A stretch of 64,000 nucleotides of DNA from Zeus faber (GCA_960531495.1 OY482862.1:16169219-16233218); one strand, 5' to 3'. Shown: positions 10,550-24,752, counted from the stretch's first letter. The notes: a model not told the origin generated them from the letters alone. Numbers and translations: made by a program.

Positions 10550-13500
10550 AAAGTAAAAAAAGGGCCTTATCAATCTGTTTTTTATGATAATGTTGGGTCT
10601 CTTTTTGATTTTACATTGTCTCCGATAAAGGTCCTTGAACAAGTGGTTCTTAATGTGGCGTCCGGGAAGTAAGAGGTTCAAGAGGTTCCAGGGGGTCCCC
10701 GGCATAATCATCGACAGTTAAACTTTACCATTGTTTCATTTACAAGTCGTTTAGAACCTTTAAGTGAATGTACAATAATGACTAGTTTGTTCATAGTTTC
10801 ACTGTTATCTCCCTAATTACAGTACAGACAGGTGGTTTGAATCACGAATGAATTTCTCACGATAATAAAAAAAAAATCTCAGATTAGGGGCCCAGAGACA
10901 AAATGTGTATCAAATTGGGGGCCCTTCACAAAGGTTGATAATAACTGCCTTAAACCCCCAAGCGCAGTGCTTATCTCACAAATACGATGGCGACCTGGCC
11001 ATTGCTCCTTGATGTCAGACATTTCTTCCAAATACACAATGTTTTAGTCCAGGTGGAAAAACCTCTCGACGCCTCACTTTCTTCTTACAGAGAGACCTAT
11101 AGGTTAAGCGTCCGTCCCGATGTCACTGGAAGGGGAGGGAAAACTGCTCAGCTTTCTGGAAACTACCTGATGATATGATATTTTCCCAATGCGCGCAGGA
11201 TCGGCGTTTCAGCGATGAAATTGACAAGATGACGGGATACAAGACCAAGTCCCTGCTCTGCATGCCCATACGCAACAGTGACGGGGAGATAATCGGAGTC
11301 GCACAAGCCATCAACAAAAGTCCAAGTGGAGCGCTCTTCACTGAAGACGATGAGAAGGTAATTCCACTTCCGTAACTGTCGCGAGAACTAACGCCGGGAA
11401 AGGACCGGCTCTTCAAATAACCAAGCGGGCCAATGCCCTGTCTGTGCGTTGCTTGTTTTGCCTCCACATCGAGTGTTTGCGACACTTGTTGTTGATGCCG
11501 CAACGCCGTACACACTTTCTGTGAGTCCTGTGGGCTTTTGTACACATTTAAAACCGCTTGCAAAGGGATATATGACCTTTTTTAACGTGAAATGATCAAA
11601 TCCGTTTAACGGTTAATCATTTCCTTCGGTTTGAGGACACCGCAGCTCAGGGGGATGGGAGTGGTCTTATTCTGGGATCAGACCACAGAGTTTCAGCCGG
11701 ATTATGAGTCGTTTTATGTGGGGCGCTGACAAATCTCCGGCGCCGGGCCGGAATATGAACGTGGCGAACGACGGACAGTGTGAACAGCGTTGTGGCGACA
11801 CCCGGACGCAAAGTCTGGCATGTCAGAATCTTTCTCTATTTCACTGCCTAGTTTGACAACCCCTACCTGTTCCTTGACGTTGACCAGCAGGATGACAGAG
11901 CGCTCTCTCGTGCACATATGTAAACACGGCGAAGGGAAAGAGGGATGCTGCTGTCGGGTGGAGCAACAGAAACCGAGGAAAGGTTCGTTGAGCGGTGGCA
12001 ACAACACCCCTGCCCCTTAGGACGTTTCCTCCAGGGAGCGCCGTGAGGGGGTCAAAGTAGATAAATGTTGGCGAGAAATAGCAGCCGTCTACACATTTTA
12101 TCTGGAAATGAATCAATCTCCTCCAGGGTGTAGATTTGATCGCCTGGGCAGTCTGTGTTGGCAATGGGCATACAGTCAGAATCGCTTCCATGCTAGTTTT
12201 CCTGGCTCTCAGAGCAGGCATCCTGACTCCACCACCTCCCCGTTTCCCCGTTCCACCCGGACGAACTCGGCTCCCTGTGTCTCCCACCTTGTGTGCCCAC
12301 AAGTAGCCGGGACAGCGCCCCCGCTCCCTGGGCGCACAAGGGAGGCATCTTCGTGACACCCAGGAGGTCCAGATTCGCTTTTTCTTCTCAGACATCACAC
12401 ATCACACCGGCATCCCACAACGCGCCTCCGCAGCCACAATTTCTTGACCCTCCTCCCCGACGACCTATGAACTCTCGCAAGGTCGTGAAAGGCAGCCTGC
12501 GATGATTGGTCGGGGTCATACTCGTAGTGTTGCCGGTCTCTCGGGCCAAGACGCGGCAGGGATTTTTGGCACTGTGATTGCCTAACCTGACATTGTGTAG
12601 TCGGATGCCGGCATAAAACTAAAAATGGAAACAGGTATAGAGAGGAGCGCACGCATAACACAAGCACATTGAATGGCTGTGTCTTACAATGTGCCAGCTA
12701 TAAAAAAAAATTGCAATATATTGGATTTCTTGAACAAAATATCTCATGGATTACCACTTTAAAGTTGTGCATGTCTTCCAACCAAATTTTTTTCCTGCCG
12801 TCAGATTCTTTTAATACTAGATTTAGCTCTCCCTTCTATGTTGAGAGAATCCTTACTTCATCTCACCATTAACACCCTTTCCAAATTGAGTTTGGAATTA
12901 TTATCGTCGAGCCCTCTGCGGGCGGTTCTGGAGTTCAGCTTTTGTGTTTGAAATGGTGAAATAGTCATGGGTATATGTCTCTTTTTAGTATATATTTCTG
13001 TCGGAATGTTGTAAACATGAGATTAGGTGCAGGGGGCTGCACGCTGCCCGCTGTAGATGCAGAGGGAGATGACAAATTCTTTTTTTTTTTTTTCTTTCCT
13101 TTCAGCGCTTTCAGTACACTTCACATTGCATTAGCATCATATTAATGCTGGGATGGCTCCAGCTGAATTAGTAATGAAATGCAATGTTGGAGCGTTGGAG
13201 AATACACTGAGCCCCGTAGCGACGCTGTTATTCAAGGACCTTGTTGCAATAAGAAGGCGCATCACAGTTTCCAAAGCGTCAGATGATGGCGCAATAACAT
13301 GTGATTATCCGGAGACTACAACCTGCTGTTATTAAAACAAATGCTGTTCTCTGTATGCATACCCAAACCTTATGGGATGGTTTCACTCTTGATGGTTTTA
13401 AATGCCACGCTGCCTTAATTGTGATACCCTGCCTTAATTGTGATACCCTGCAGGGCTGGAGTCCTTTGGGGAGCTGGATGATACTTCGCCCTATGGATAA

Positions 13501-16500
13501 TTGCATTGCCTCATTATCCTCCATGGGAAAAAAACACACATGGCAATTTAAGTCATTTTAATGCAGAAACATTGACCCCACCAGGATGTCTCAAGCTCCT
13601 GCATAATTACCCTCTTTATTGTTTTTGTCATTTGGCACTTGTTATTATCATTTAGAATTTTCTCTGTTGTGCACAAGCAAACATTGGCGGCAAATTTCCC
13701 ACTCAACAAGGCTTTTTTAATGTGTCGGAAGGTGCGGGGAAAATCCTTTTCGCCGTTGCTGTTTAACACCCCGCGTCGATAGGTAGACGGGTAAATTCTG
13801 ATCTTCCACGTCCGGGCTCACCCTGCCTGCCAATTTTACTGTGAAATTGGCGAGAAACGAAAAGATAATGTTCGCTCGGACACAACTTTCCCGGTGTAAA
13901 CGCTCAGAGAAATTAGGGGGAGCGCATCTCCCTGGGGAGAGCACGTACGGACGCCCAGGCCGTCGGGATGGAAACGATGGAATTCCCCGACCCAAATCAT
14001 CCGTCAGATTAGCCCGTGATTGCAACCCTTTTAGGGAGACCCGCGACAACCAAGGCCTATCAGGAGCACAGGGAGGGCTTTATTTAAAAAATAACGTGCA
14101 CATTGTCCTTACTTTCTCGTGTTGTGTCTCAACCTCAACCTGACATTAAGCATCGCCAAAGTGAGAGAAGCCAGTTGCTATTTATTAAGTCTTCTCAAGG
14201 AAACGTCGATACGGTCAAACGTGGAGGGAAACGTGGCCTCCGGTCGGTGTTACGTAATGGATCCATGATCTTGATTTGAAGCTGTTTCCATGCCACGGGG
14301 GGAGAAATTCACCAGGGAACAAACAACAGATGGAATAAAAAGAATATCCATCCATCCTTTTTTTTCCCATCCATTTTCGAACGCTTATCCAAGGCCGGGT
14401 CGCGGTGGCAGCAGGCTGAGCAAGGAGCTCCAGGCCCCCTTCTCCCCGGCAACGTTTTCCAGTTCCTCCTGGGGGACCCCGAGCCCTTCCCAGGCCAGCT
14501 GGGATATATAATCCCTCCAGCGCATTCTCGGTCTACGCCGTGGTCTCCTACCAGTTGGATGTGCCCGGAAAACCTCCAAGGGAAGGTGCCCAGGAGGCAT
14601 CCTGATCAGATGCCTGACCACCTCAACTGTCTCCTTTCAACGCGAAGGAGCAGCGGCTTTACTTTGAGCTCCCTCCAGATGTCCGAGCTCCTCACCCTAT
14701 TTGGGTACCTTTCCACCCTACGGAGGAAACTCATTTCGGCCGCTTGTATTCGCAATCTCGTTCTTTCGGTCACTACCCAAAGCTCATGACCATAGGTGAG
14801 GGTTGGGATGTAGATGGACTGGTAAATTGAGAGCTTTGCCTTCTGGCTCAGCTCCCTCTTCACCACAACGGTCCGGTACAATGCCCGCATCACTGCTGAC
14901 GCCGCACTGATCCGTCTGTCCATCTCACGCTCCATTTTCCCCTCACTTGTGAACAAGATCCCGAGATACTTGAACTCCTTCACTTGGGGCAGCAACTCGC
15001 TCCCAACCTGGAGGGAGCAATCCACCGTTTTCCGACGGAGAACCATGGCCTCAGACTTGGAGGTGCTGACTCTCATCCCGACCGTTTCACACTCAGCTGC
15101 AAACCGCCCCAGTGGTGCTGGAGGTCATGGTCTGATTAAGCCAACAAAACCACATCATCTGCAAAAAGCAGAGATGCAATTCTGAGGTACCCATACCGGA
15201 CACTCTCCTCACCTCGGCTGCGCCTTGAGATCCTGTCCATGAATATCACAAACAGAATCGGGGACAAGGGGCAACCTTGGCGGAGTCCAACACCCACTGA
15301 GAATGTGTTTGACTTTGTGCTGTGAATGCGAACATAGCTTTCACTTTGGTTGTACAATGGTACGAGCCATCCAGGCCACCAGTACCCCATAATCTGCATT
15401 GCTCCTCCTGGAGCAATGGGCCGGAGCCTCCTTTCCAGCACCCTGGAGTAAACTTTCCCTGGGAGGCTGAGCAATGTGATACCCCTATAATTGGAGCACA
15501 CCCTCCAGTCCCCCTTTTTAAAAATGGGAACCACCAACCCGGTCTGCCAATCTACAGGTAGTGTACCTGACATCCACGCAACACTGAAGAGGCGTGTCAC
15601 CCAAGACAGCCCAACAATGTCCAGAACCTTCAGCATCTCAGGGCAAATCTCGTCAACCCCCCGGCGCCTTGCCACCGAGGAGCTTTTTCGGGTTCAGGAG
15701 TTCCTCAAAGTGCTCTTTCCACCGCCCAACAATATCCCCAGTCTGGGTCAGCAGTTCTCCTCCCCGGCTGAACACAGCCTGAGCCAAGCCCTGCTTTCCC
15801 TTTCTGAGTTGCCGAACAGTTTGCCAGAACTTACTTGAGGCCAACCGAAAGTCTTTCTCCATAGCCTCCCCAAACTCCTCCCACACCTGGATTTTGGCTT
15901 CAGTGACCGCCGAAGCCGCAGCTCTTCTGGCTTGCTGGTACCTGTCTGCTGCCTCGAGAGACCTCTGGGCCAGCCAAGCCCAAAAGGCCTCCTTCTTCAG
16001 CTTGATGGCTTCCTTCACTGCTGGTGTACACCAACGGGGTCTTGGGTTGCTGCCACGACAGGCACCTACCTACCCAACTACCTTCCGACCACAGCTCCAA
16101 GCAGCCGCCTCTGCAATGAAGGTTTTGAACATGACCCACTCGGATTCCATGTCCCCAACCTCCCCCGGGATGCGCAAAAAAGGAGGTGGGAGGTGGGAGT
16201 TGAAGACTTCGCAGACAGAGGCATCCACAAGGTGTTCCCAGGTCACCCTCACTACCAGTTTGGGTTTACCAGGTCTGTCTTGCAGCCTCTCCCGCCATCT
16301 GATCCAACTCACCGCCAGTTGGTGATCAGTTGACAGCTCTGCTCCTCTCTTCACCCGAGTGTCCAAGAGATATGGCCGCAGATCTGATGACATGACCACA
16401 AAGCCGATCATCGATCTTTGACCTAAGGTGGTCTGGGACCATGTACACTTATGAGCCACCCTATGCTCGAACATGGTGTTCGTTATGGCCAATCCATGAC

Positions 16501-19489
16501 TAGCACAGAAGTCCAATAACAAAGCACCGCTTGTCTTCAGATCAGGCAGGCCGTTCCTCCCAATCACTCCCTTACAGGTTTCTCCATCGTTGCCCACGTG
16601 AGCGTTGAAGTCTCCCAGTAGAACTATAGAGTCTCTAGGCGGAGCCCCTTCCAGGACGCCACCCAGAGACTCCAAGAAGCCTGAATACTCTGAACTGGTG
16701 TTCGGTGCATAAGCACACACAACAGTCAGAGCTTTCCCCCTAGCAACTTGTAGTCGCATAGAGGCGACCCTCTCGTTCACTGGGGAGAACTCCAACACAG
16801 CGGCACTCAGCCGGGGGCTCGTGAGTATCCCCACACCTGCCCGGCACCTCTCACCCTGGGCAACTCCGGAAAAGGAGAGAGAGTCCAGCCCCTCTCCAGG
16901 AGTTTGGTTCCAGAGCCAGTGCTGTGTGTAGAGGTGAGCCCAACTATATCTAGTTGGTACTGCTCCAGAGAGGTGACATTCCACGTCCCTATAACTAGTC
17001 TAAGATGCCGAGGGGCATCGTAGACTAGTTCTACCATCAGCAGGCCCAGGCCCCCGCCTTTGCCTGCCGCCCGGCTGACATTGCACCCGACCCCAGCACC
17101 TATCCCTGCAGGTCGAGCCCCATGGGTCAAGGCCTGGCCACAGATGCTTGCCGGCGAGCCCCCCCCCCAGGTCTGACTCCAGGAGGGGGCCCCGGTTTCC
17201 CTATTCCGGGCGAGGTGCCATGTTGACTTGATTGTCGTTGCATTAGGGTCCTTTGAGGGTCCCTTTGTCTGGTCCCTCCCCGAGACGCACTCTGCCTTGG
17301 GAAACCCTACCAGGGGCTAATGCCCCCGACAACACAGCTCCCAGGGTCACAGGGACACACAAACCCCACCACCGCGGTAAGGTCTTATAAAGAATATACA
17401 AATGTTTTTTTTTGTTTGTTTGTTTTTTTGTGAACCCCTCCGTTGAGATTGTGTAAAGACACTTTATAACAGAGAACATTCTTTTAAATAGAATTTCACC
17501 ACGAGCCCAAAGCTGTGACCGAAGCCACTACACGGTGACCTACTGCAGAGAAATACGCCGATCACCGTTTTTCCTACAAATGCACAACCCTCAATCAATG
17601 CAATCAAGTGTCCAGGATCATTTTATTTACACAGATGACTGATTTCAATGCTGAGACCGGTCTCTTACATTGACCCTCGTCTGAAAGCGCTTGTCTCCGT
17701 CCCTGAATGTGAACGACTTCTTGATTGAAACCTGTTGAAATAATCGAGGCCGTCTCGTCCCTCAAGAATGTCGCCGCCGTCGGAGCCTTGAAAAGGTTTT
17801 TTTTTTTTTTTTTTTTTTTGTGACGACGCCGCAGCCGGAGTCGTGCGGAAAAAAACCCGGCTCATCCGCCCGAGCGCCGCTGCCGTCGTCCTGCTCCGCT
17901 CCGTTCAACTGATTTTGGAACGATGTGCGGTGGCTCACCGCCCACGCGGCAGGTTCGGTGGCAATTTTTCGGCCTTTGAGAGTGATTATGGTCATGGAGG
18001 AGTTACTGTAAGACATCGACCTGGTTTGTTCACTTTGGGTGCTTTTCCTTTATTGGTGAAATGGAATGTTAAGTGATTCAGAGTTTGGTCTGAGGCCCAA
18101 TTCAGGGAGAATCATTGATTTTCCAAATGCCTTGATTATGATTATGATTATGTTTATATAATATTTCATTGAGAAGCCATCGCAAAGCAATATTTTTGGG
18201 GGCATTTTTAACGTTTTTAAAATTTGGCAACTCAAAGGCAGTTGCTGCGTATCCACAGACAATTATCATAAAAAGCTTAACAATAATACAAATAAAATAG
18301 AATAAAAAGTAGAGTCAATGCAAAACAAGAATAGTGAAATATATCAAATATACAGAATAATGTGTTGATCGATTTACTCAAAATAGAGTGAATGTGACTT
18401 AAAAAAATAAATCAAAATGTGCCAATAGACAGGTGCACCAGGTGTAACATAGTGGAACAAAATCACATGAATTCAGTGGAGTTGGCTCCATGATAGACCT
18501 GATAGACCTGATTTCTTTGTTTAAATGTTGGGTTCTGAACAAAACACCTCAGGACAGTATCATTCACCTGAAGCTCAGTGTCATAACGTTGATCCAGGAT
18601 GCTTCATTAGCACTAATGGCTCCAGCAGCCAATTCTTCTGGATCAGCGGTCCAGAGGAGCGGGGAAGCACTGTGTCAGGGCGGTGACCCTAATTGAACGC
18701 TTGTGCTTATTTGTACACAGATTCGGGGAGTTCTCCCAAATGTGCAGGAAAAATGAAACTAGGTGACGATTCAACTTTTTTTTTTGACGATTCAACAGGG
18801 TTCGTCCATTCATATGGGGATGGTAGCTCAGGCGGTAGAGCTGGTGGTCTAGTGATCTAAAGGTTGCTGGTTCGATCCCAGGCTCCTCCTGCTAGCATGC
18901 TGTAGTGTCCTTGAGCAAGACACTTAACCCCTAATTGCTCCTGATGGCTGCGTCCGTCGGTGATTGAATAATTGTAAGTCGCTTTGGATAAAAGCGTCTG
19001 CTAAATGTTCATTCCATGGTTCGTATTTGGACAAGTGTGCCTATGAATTGTTGTTTTTTTTTCTTTGTTTAAATGTTGAATCTGCAAAGGTTTTAGGGTT
19101 CTTAGCAGAATTCTGCCTCTTGGATATCAACATGAACAATAGACGTTGTCTGCGCTGCCAGTGCTGCTTGTTTTGAGCGGCAGAGATCTCAGCAGTTGCA
19201 GACTTTTGACATGTAAAGCTGTGCAAATCCCACAGATACAGCCTTTAAATGACATTTTCTGTATCTTCGGCGTGTCAGGTAGATTTCTTACCATTAACCG
19301 CTGCTTCACACTTCCCACAGGGAGGGGCCTTTTGCGATTGATTGTCTTACATGCCACAGGTCTTTTGTCCCTTGTGTAATCTGCTTTTACCCCTCTGGCC
19401 TTGGTGTGTTCTTTGAAATCACAGGCATCATGTGTCAACGTTAAGCGTCTGCATCCGAGGAAGATATTTGCGAGGAGCAATAAGAGAGA

Positions 19490-19520
<31 letters not shown>

Positions 19521-20364
19521 TGTGTGTGCGTGCATGCGTGCGTGTGTAAAGACTTCATCTCTGAGGACATCTCTGCAGCAGCTCCAGTGTAAATGCGCTC
19601 CAGCCTCTCTTCGCTCCTGGCCTTGTTTAATGTACCTGTGAAGCGTGGAACAATTTAATTATTCATGTTTAATCATAATAGCAGGAACGCCCCTCTCTCA
19701 GTTTGATACAGTGCTTCGCCGCGGAGCCACGGCGATTATAAAATATGCAGCTTGTGTGTCGGGGCCCATGATAAATGGTTGTGCGGCGCCGAGTTATTAT
19801 TGTTTCTCATAACTTTCTGGCGTGTTTTAGCTTCTGAAAGGGATGTTGCTGCGGGAGTGGGCCACTCGGAGGGACGGCGCACCTTTCACGCCTCTGAATT
19901 AAACAAGTGACCACCACGACAACATCTCCTCCCGTCGCCACGAAGACCTTGTAAACAGGCGGGGATTGCCATCCGCCTGATCTACGAAGCGTAGGAATTA
20001 TTCACAAGCTAATTGAATAACAAAGAGTTTGTCCCAGTGTAGATTCCTCTCTTTCGTAAATATTTGATGTCGCCACCATGAAGAACAATCACTGCTAAAT
20101 GCGTTTGCCGTGCACGCCGCGGACGCAAGCCAGGTCCCACACGAGCTGGAGGTGGGGGACAGGAGGCTTCTTTTTTATTGCTCTGAAACACTGTTGGTGA
20201 TCTCACTCACGGTTTCACCGTATTGTACCTTAATGCACAGACACATAAAGATTCAGAATCAGAATTCGGCCTTTTCTTCCCTTTTCATATACAAGTTTGT
20301 TGTGGTAAAGATTCCTGCATTGCACAGACAATTGGCATACATTAAAAAAATAAAAATAAAATAA

Positions 20365-20406
<42 letters not shown>

Positions 20407-23400
20407 TAAAAATAAAATTAAAAAAAACAGCCAAATATACAAAAATAGCCATTAAAAAAATGACCTAAAAAAAGCCAATTAAAAACAAAAACAGACAATT
20501 ATACAAAAATATAATGAATATACAGCTAGCAATTCTACAGTATGCACGGGATAAGTTAAGGTTGCTATGGGTTTAAAAACATGAATATGGATTGAAAGAA
20601 AGGTTTGCTCAGCCAATTTATTTTGTGTACCGGATGCACCAAATTTCCCCCCTTTGAAATTCCAGTGGTAGAATAGGAATTAATGGAGGTTTAGAGGGCC
20701 CTGGGCAGCCGTGTTATTAAAGCACTCTTTACTGGTCAGTCCACAGGTCTCTAGGCAAAAACATAGTGTTTGTAATACAGCCCAGTATAATGGCCTGGCT
20801 GACAGAACGTAATTAGAGAGCGGCGCTTTTCTCGCCTTGCCCCGCTACTTCCACGGGCGGATCCATAGCCGCGTCCCCCAAGTCCCGCTCGCTAATGAAT
20901 CCGCTCTTGCCGGGGCGATCGACGGCCGCGGCCTCGCTCTCCGAGATCGTTACGGGAGAACTCCACGCAACGACCCGAGCGGCTTAACGCACACCGGCTC
21001 GTTGTTTTGCATCATCACTTTTTCATGCGCTAAGACAATCGCCGGGCGCCATCGATTATGTGGAATGACGGAGGGACCGACGCTCGCTTCACTTATTAGT
21101 CCTGACAGCTTAATACTTCATATCGCGCTTTGTTAAGAGCTATTTTATGTAAATGAACGCGACTCAAAAGCACATTTAAATTGAGACATGGTGCTTTGAG
21201 TTGCTCCATTACTTTCTTTTTCCTATAAATAGTCACACTCCAGATTGTAATAATAATACTGTAGCGTGTTGGGGAATAGAGGTGGGGCGGGGATTTTCCA
21301 GCATGCAGTTATTGGGTGTTTTGGGGTTGTTGGGGAAAGGGATTGTTTTATCTGTTCTTAGTTACAGTAATGTTAATTGTTATGCTGTTGTTAGTGTTAG
21401 TTAGCCAGATTGTTATTACTTTTATGTGTTGTGATTATGTTATGATTGTTGCACCAGTTGTGAGAGTGTGTGTGCCGTTAGTGACCTGCCTGCCCGTGAT
21501 AACTGTGTGGAGGTATCAAAGGCTCTTCACTCTGATGAATAAAGATTGGGCTTGATTGTGAAAACAAATCTCCTGCCTCTTGCTTGCTACAATACTATGT
21601 AATAATTCTAGAAATTATATATGTGTGCAAGATGAACTGGTGGCCACAGCATGATGCTGCTTTTTAGTGAATTTATAGGAAGTGCACAAGGTATGAATGA
21701 ATGTGAAAATCTCAATGGAGGCCTGTGGCCATGAATGGAATGTGACACTCGGGATTCAGATGTTTGATTAAACGCGTTGCACCGGAGGAAAATGTGTTGA
21801 GTCAGATGCTGCTCCAAGCCCCCTATGCTTCCAACACAATAGGCCTGAGCTTTTTTTGTGTTATATATATATATTTTTTTCTTTTCGCATGCGTTCCTTT
21901 ATCCCGTCCTCCGCTGCCTTATCTCTCCTGAAGTGTGAAAGAGATCCCGGTGTATCAGCGACCACAGCTGAGCGACTTCCCATTCATGCATTGTCGGAGC
22001 CTCCCTGCCCCTTGGGTCAGGACAGGAGGTTGGTAAATATTAGTGGGTTTTGTCGTAGGGATTTTATTGTTTACACAGTGGCCAGATGCTATAGATAGAT
22101 AAATAAACAAAAGGAGCCGAGCGCGGCGACAAACAGCCCAATTTCTATTGATTCCGTGTTCCGAAGCCGAGGGGTCTCTCAGATAAGGCTGCGCAGGCTA
22201 CGAGGAGTCGGAATCGTATTGATTCGAGAGCCCCCGCCCTTCCCCCTCCGGCCCTGGCTCTGCTCACGCTGCGACCGTCTTAATTACGCCGTTAAATGCA
22301 CCTCTCCATATCTGCTGTAGGGTGCGGTATGGATCGACAGCGCTCACGAGCAAAAGAAATGCGTTTTCGATTTCCAAACCGATACCGATGTTGATTATGT
22401 TTCAGGGAGGAAATGAAGTATGATCACCGGGCCACATCAAGCGAATACATATGACATTTACAGGGGGACGAAAAAGAAGCATAAATGGAATAAATTTGGA
22501 AATATGATATTTGATGTAATGTTCAGCCCGGGGCCGGTTAGTTTAACTATTCAGACAAATGGTAAAGTGTCAACTGAATCAAATCTATTTGCCCTGGAAA
22601 AATAATGATCCGGATGAAAGGCCATTCTATGTTAGCTCCATATCATAAGCGGTATATGTATTATGAGTGAAAATATACAGGTTCTTTGCCTCAGAAAGGT
22701 TTAGCAATCACATCAAAGTCATTGAAACTGAGTTACCTCATTCATTTTGCGGCCGTTTGAATGATCAAAACGTGGATATTTAAGCCTGTTTAGGACAGGA
22801 ATCTGACGTAAACGTGATATTCCCGCCCCACAGGTGCTGCAGATGTACCTGCCGTTTTGTGGGATTGCCATCTCCAACGCTCAGCTCTTCGCCGCGTCCA
22901 GGAAGGAGTACGACCGAAGCCGGGTGAGGCAGCCGCCCCCCTCCATCACTAGTATCAGCATTCCCTGCTCACGCCCGGTGCTGACACTGAGGCTAAATAT
23001 TGATCAGCAACAAACATGCTTGCTGCCACTGCAGTGGGGATCAAAGCGCCGCCCCGCCTCGCCATTTCCAGGATGGAGGCTGGAGGATGGTAGATGGAGG
23101 ATGGCGGACGGAGTTAGCAGCTGGGGGTGGGGGTGGGGGCTGCGAGTGGGGGTCGAGCTTCTAAATCTCCACGGGAACGTCCAGAGAGGCACTAATGCAT
23201 GTCACACATTGATCTGTGATTGAAGAGAACATAATGAGAGCAGAGACGCTGAAAGGAGGAGAGGAAGAAGGGGCTTTTTATGTGCTTGTGTATTTAATTG
23301 GATTGACATTGCCTCAGATGTGGAGCCAAATTTACTTTTATTGTGGGGAAGCTTTCCTATATAACTCTGCCATTTTTTATGCTTTAAGTAAAATGATGAT

Positions 23401-24687
23401 TGTGCTCTAATAGCACGCAGAGACAAAACATCTTCATTTAAAGGCCCCTGAGTAGCACTCGCTTGACAGATGGATCATTTAGAGGGAGCCTCCCAGCGCC
23501 TGGTTCAGGCAGGAGCCCAGCCAGCACTTGCTTAATGTTGTTGTTGTTGTTTTTGTTGTTTGTTGTTGTCGTCGTGGCGCAGGCGCTCCTGGAAGTCGTC
23601 AACGATCTGTTTGAGGAGCAAACTGACCTGGAGAAGATCGTGAGGAAGATTATGCATCGAGCCCAGACACTGCTCAAGTGCGAGCGCTGCTCCGTGCAGC
23701 TGCTGGAGGACATCGAGTCCCCGGTACCTACTGTAGTACTTCATTATGACTGGATATTTATCTGTCTATCTGGAAGGCTGCACATTTGTCTGCTTCGGGG
23801 GGGCCTCAAACTCCAACTAACTGGGGGCCACGGGCTAGGTTGTCTTTGAACCTCAAGAGAAAAACAAACTGTCCCACATTTTTAATTTTTTTTTCACACC
23901 GTGCATGAGTGGATTGTCTAATTACACGTCTGTTAAAAATACACATATAATCGAAACAAAATCGTAGTTATGTTCTATTTTATTATGAAACGTAAAAAAA
24001 AATTGGATTAATTAAAGCATTGTGATTTAAAAATATATTTGCAGGTCAGATTTGGATTCAAGATTCAAGATTCTGGAGGTTAATTTGTCACATACATATA
24101 CATACATATACATACATACATATATGCAGTAAAATTTGATTACGCACAATAAGCTCTAAAAATAGTAAAATGTGCGTAACCGAGTGCGCTCGCGCAGGCG
24201 GCCGCAAGGGGCGGCGCCACAATCTATAATTATATAATTGTGTTAATTGTCTGTGTCGTATTAATTATATATGTAGCAGGTCGCATAAAATTGTCCCACG
24301 GGCCAGATGTGGTCCATGGGCCCGTGATTTGAGACGCTTGATCTGTATACTAAAGCACCATGCAAACAGTAAATTACATTTTTTTTTTTTAATCTTCCAA
24401 AATCCCACAGGTGGTGAAATTCACCAAGTCTTTTGAACTACTGTCCCCTAAGTGCAGCGCGGACATCGAAAGCAGGTAAAGCAGGGTTGGGGGGCGGGGT
24501 GGTGAAATTCACTGTAGTTAACTTTGTGCTGATTTGTGGAATTATATAAATCCCAAAATATTCCATATCAGTTGGTTGTGATGTAAATCTTTGCACAGAA
24601 CCCAGTCTACAGCATGCATGCGCTGGGTACAAGCAGTGTGCATTCAGATAAAGAGATTCTGAGGAGAAACACACACACACGCACACG

Positions 24688-24752
<65 letters not shown>

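Larger units (their letters stand above)
10336..11198 (+). other. pde11a intron 1
   Basis: 863 bp. Holds a CG/CA microsatellite at about 10497-10546 and a probable decayed hAT-like repeat at about 10636-10958. Confidence 0.85.
14348..17388 (-). mobile_element. Rex3/RTE-type non-LTR retrotransposon, near full length, coding-dead
   Basis: Reads on the minus strand. An endonuclease domain (GTWNVTSL near 17000; [14 protein letters not shown] near 16600) precedes a linker and a reverse transcriptase with [30 protein letters not shown] and FADDVVLLA. The C-terminal part is recognisable near 14400-15070. The 3' end is a (GATG)n tail at 14348-14357, as reported for Rex3. AAAGAATAT occurs at 14339-14347 and 17389-17397, a credible 9-bp target-site duplication. 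The frame is broken several times. About 60 residues of the reverse transcriptase palm, including the first catalytic Asp segment, appear deleted near 15340-15440, so the copy cannot be autonomous. The clade assignment is from motif memory. Confidence 0.88.
11358..22833 (+). other. pde11a intron 2 (11.5 kb)
   Basis: The largest intron. Contents: mostly unique sequence at 11.4-14.3 kb, a Rex3-like retrotransposon (14348-17388), poly-T tracts, a tRNA-derived SINE (18816-19008), a TG microsatellite (19488-19547), an (AAT)n tract near 20366-20400 and a solo LTR (21260-21591). Between these are blocks of ordinary-looking unique DNA at 19.6-20.2, 20.8-21.2 and 21.9-22.8 kb with no gene recognised. 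Confidence 0.85.
23724..24410 (+). other. pde11a intron 4
   Basis: 687 bp, largely occupied by a hAT-like relic with a nested LINE-tail-like fragment (both annotated separately). Confidence 0.8.

Noticed and set aside
9532-10551. 339-codon minus-strand ORF opposite pde11a exon 1
   Set aside because: It is the GC-rich antisense shadow of a conserved exon and runs into a CA microsatellite; its product is low complexity.
14606-16984. The plus-strand ORFs over the retrotransposon as host genes
   Set aside because: They are antisense shadows of the minus-strand reverse transcriptase and endonuclease frames.
18816-18890. A possible tRNA gene (A and B boxes present)
   Set aside because: No cloverleaf closes and the sequence continues into a SINE body and tail; it is a tRNA-derived SINE head.
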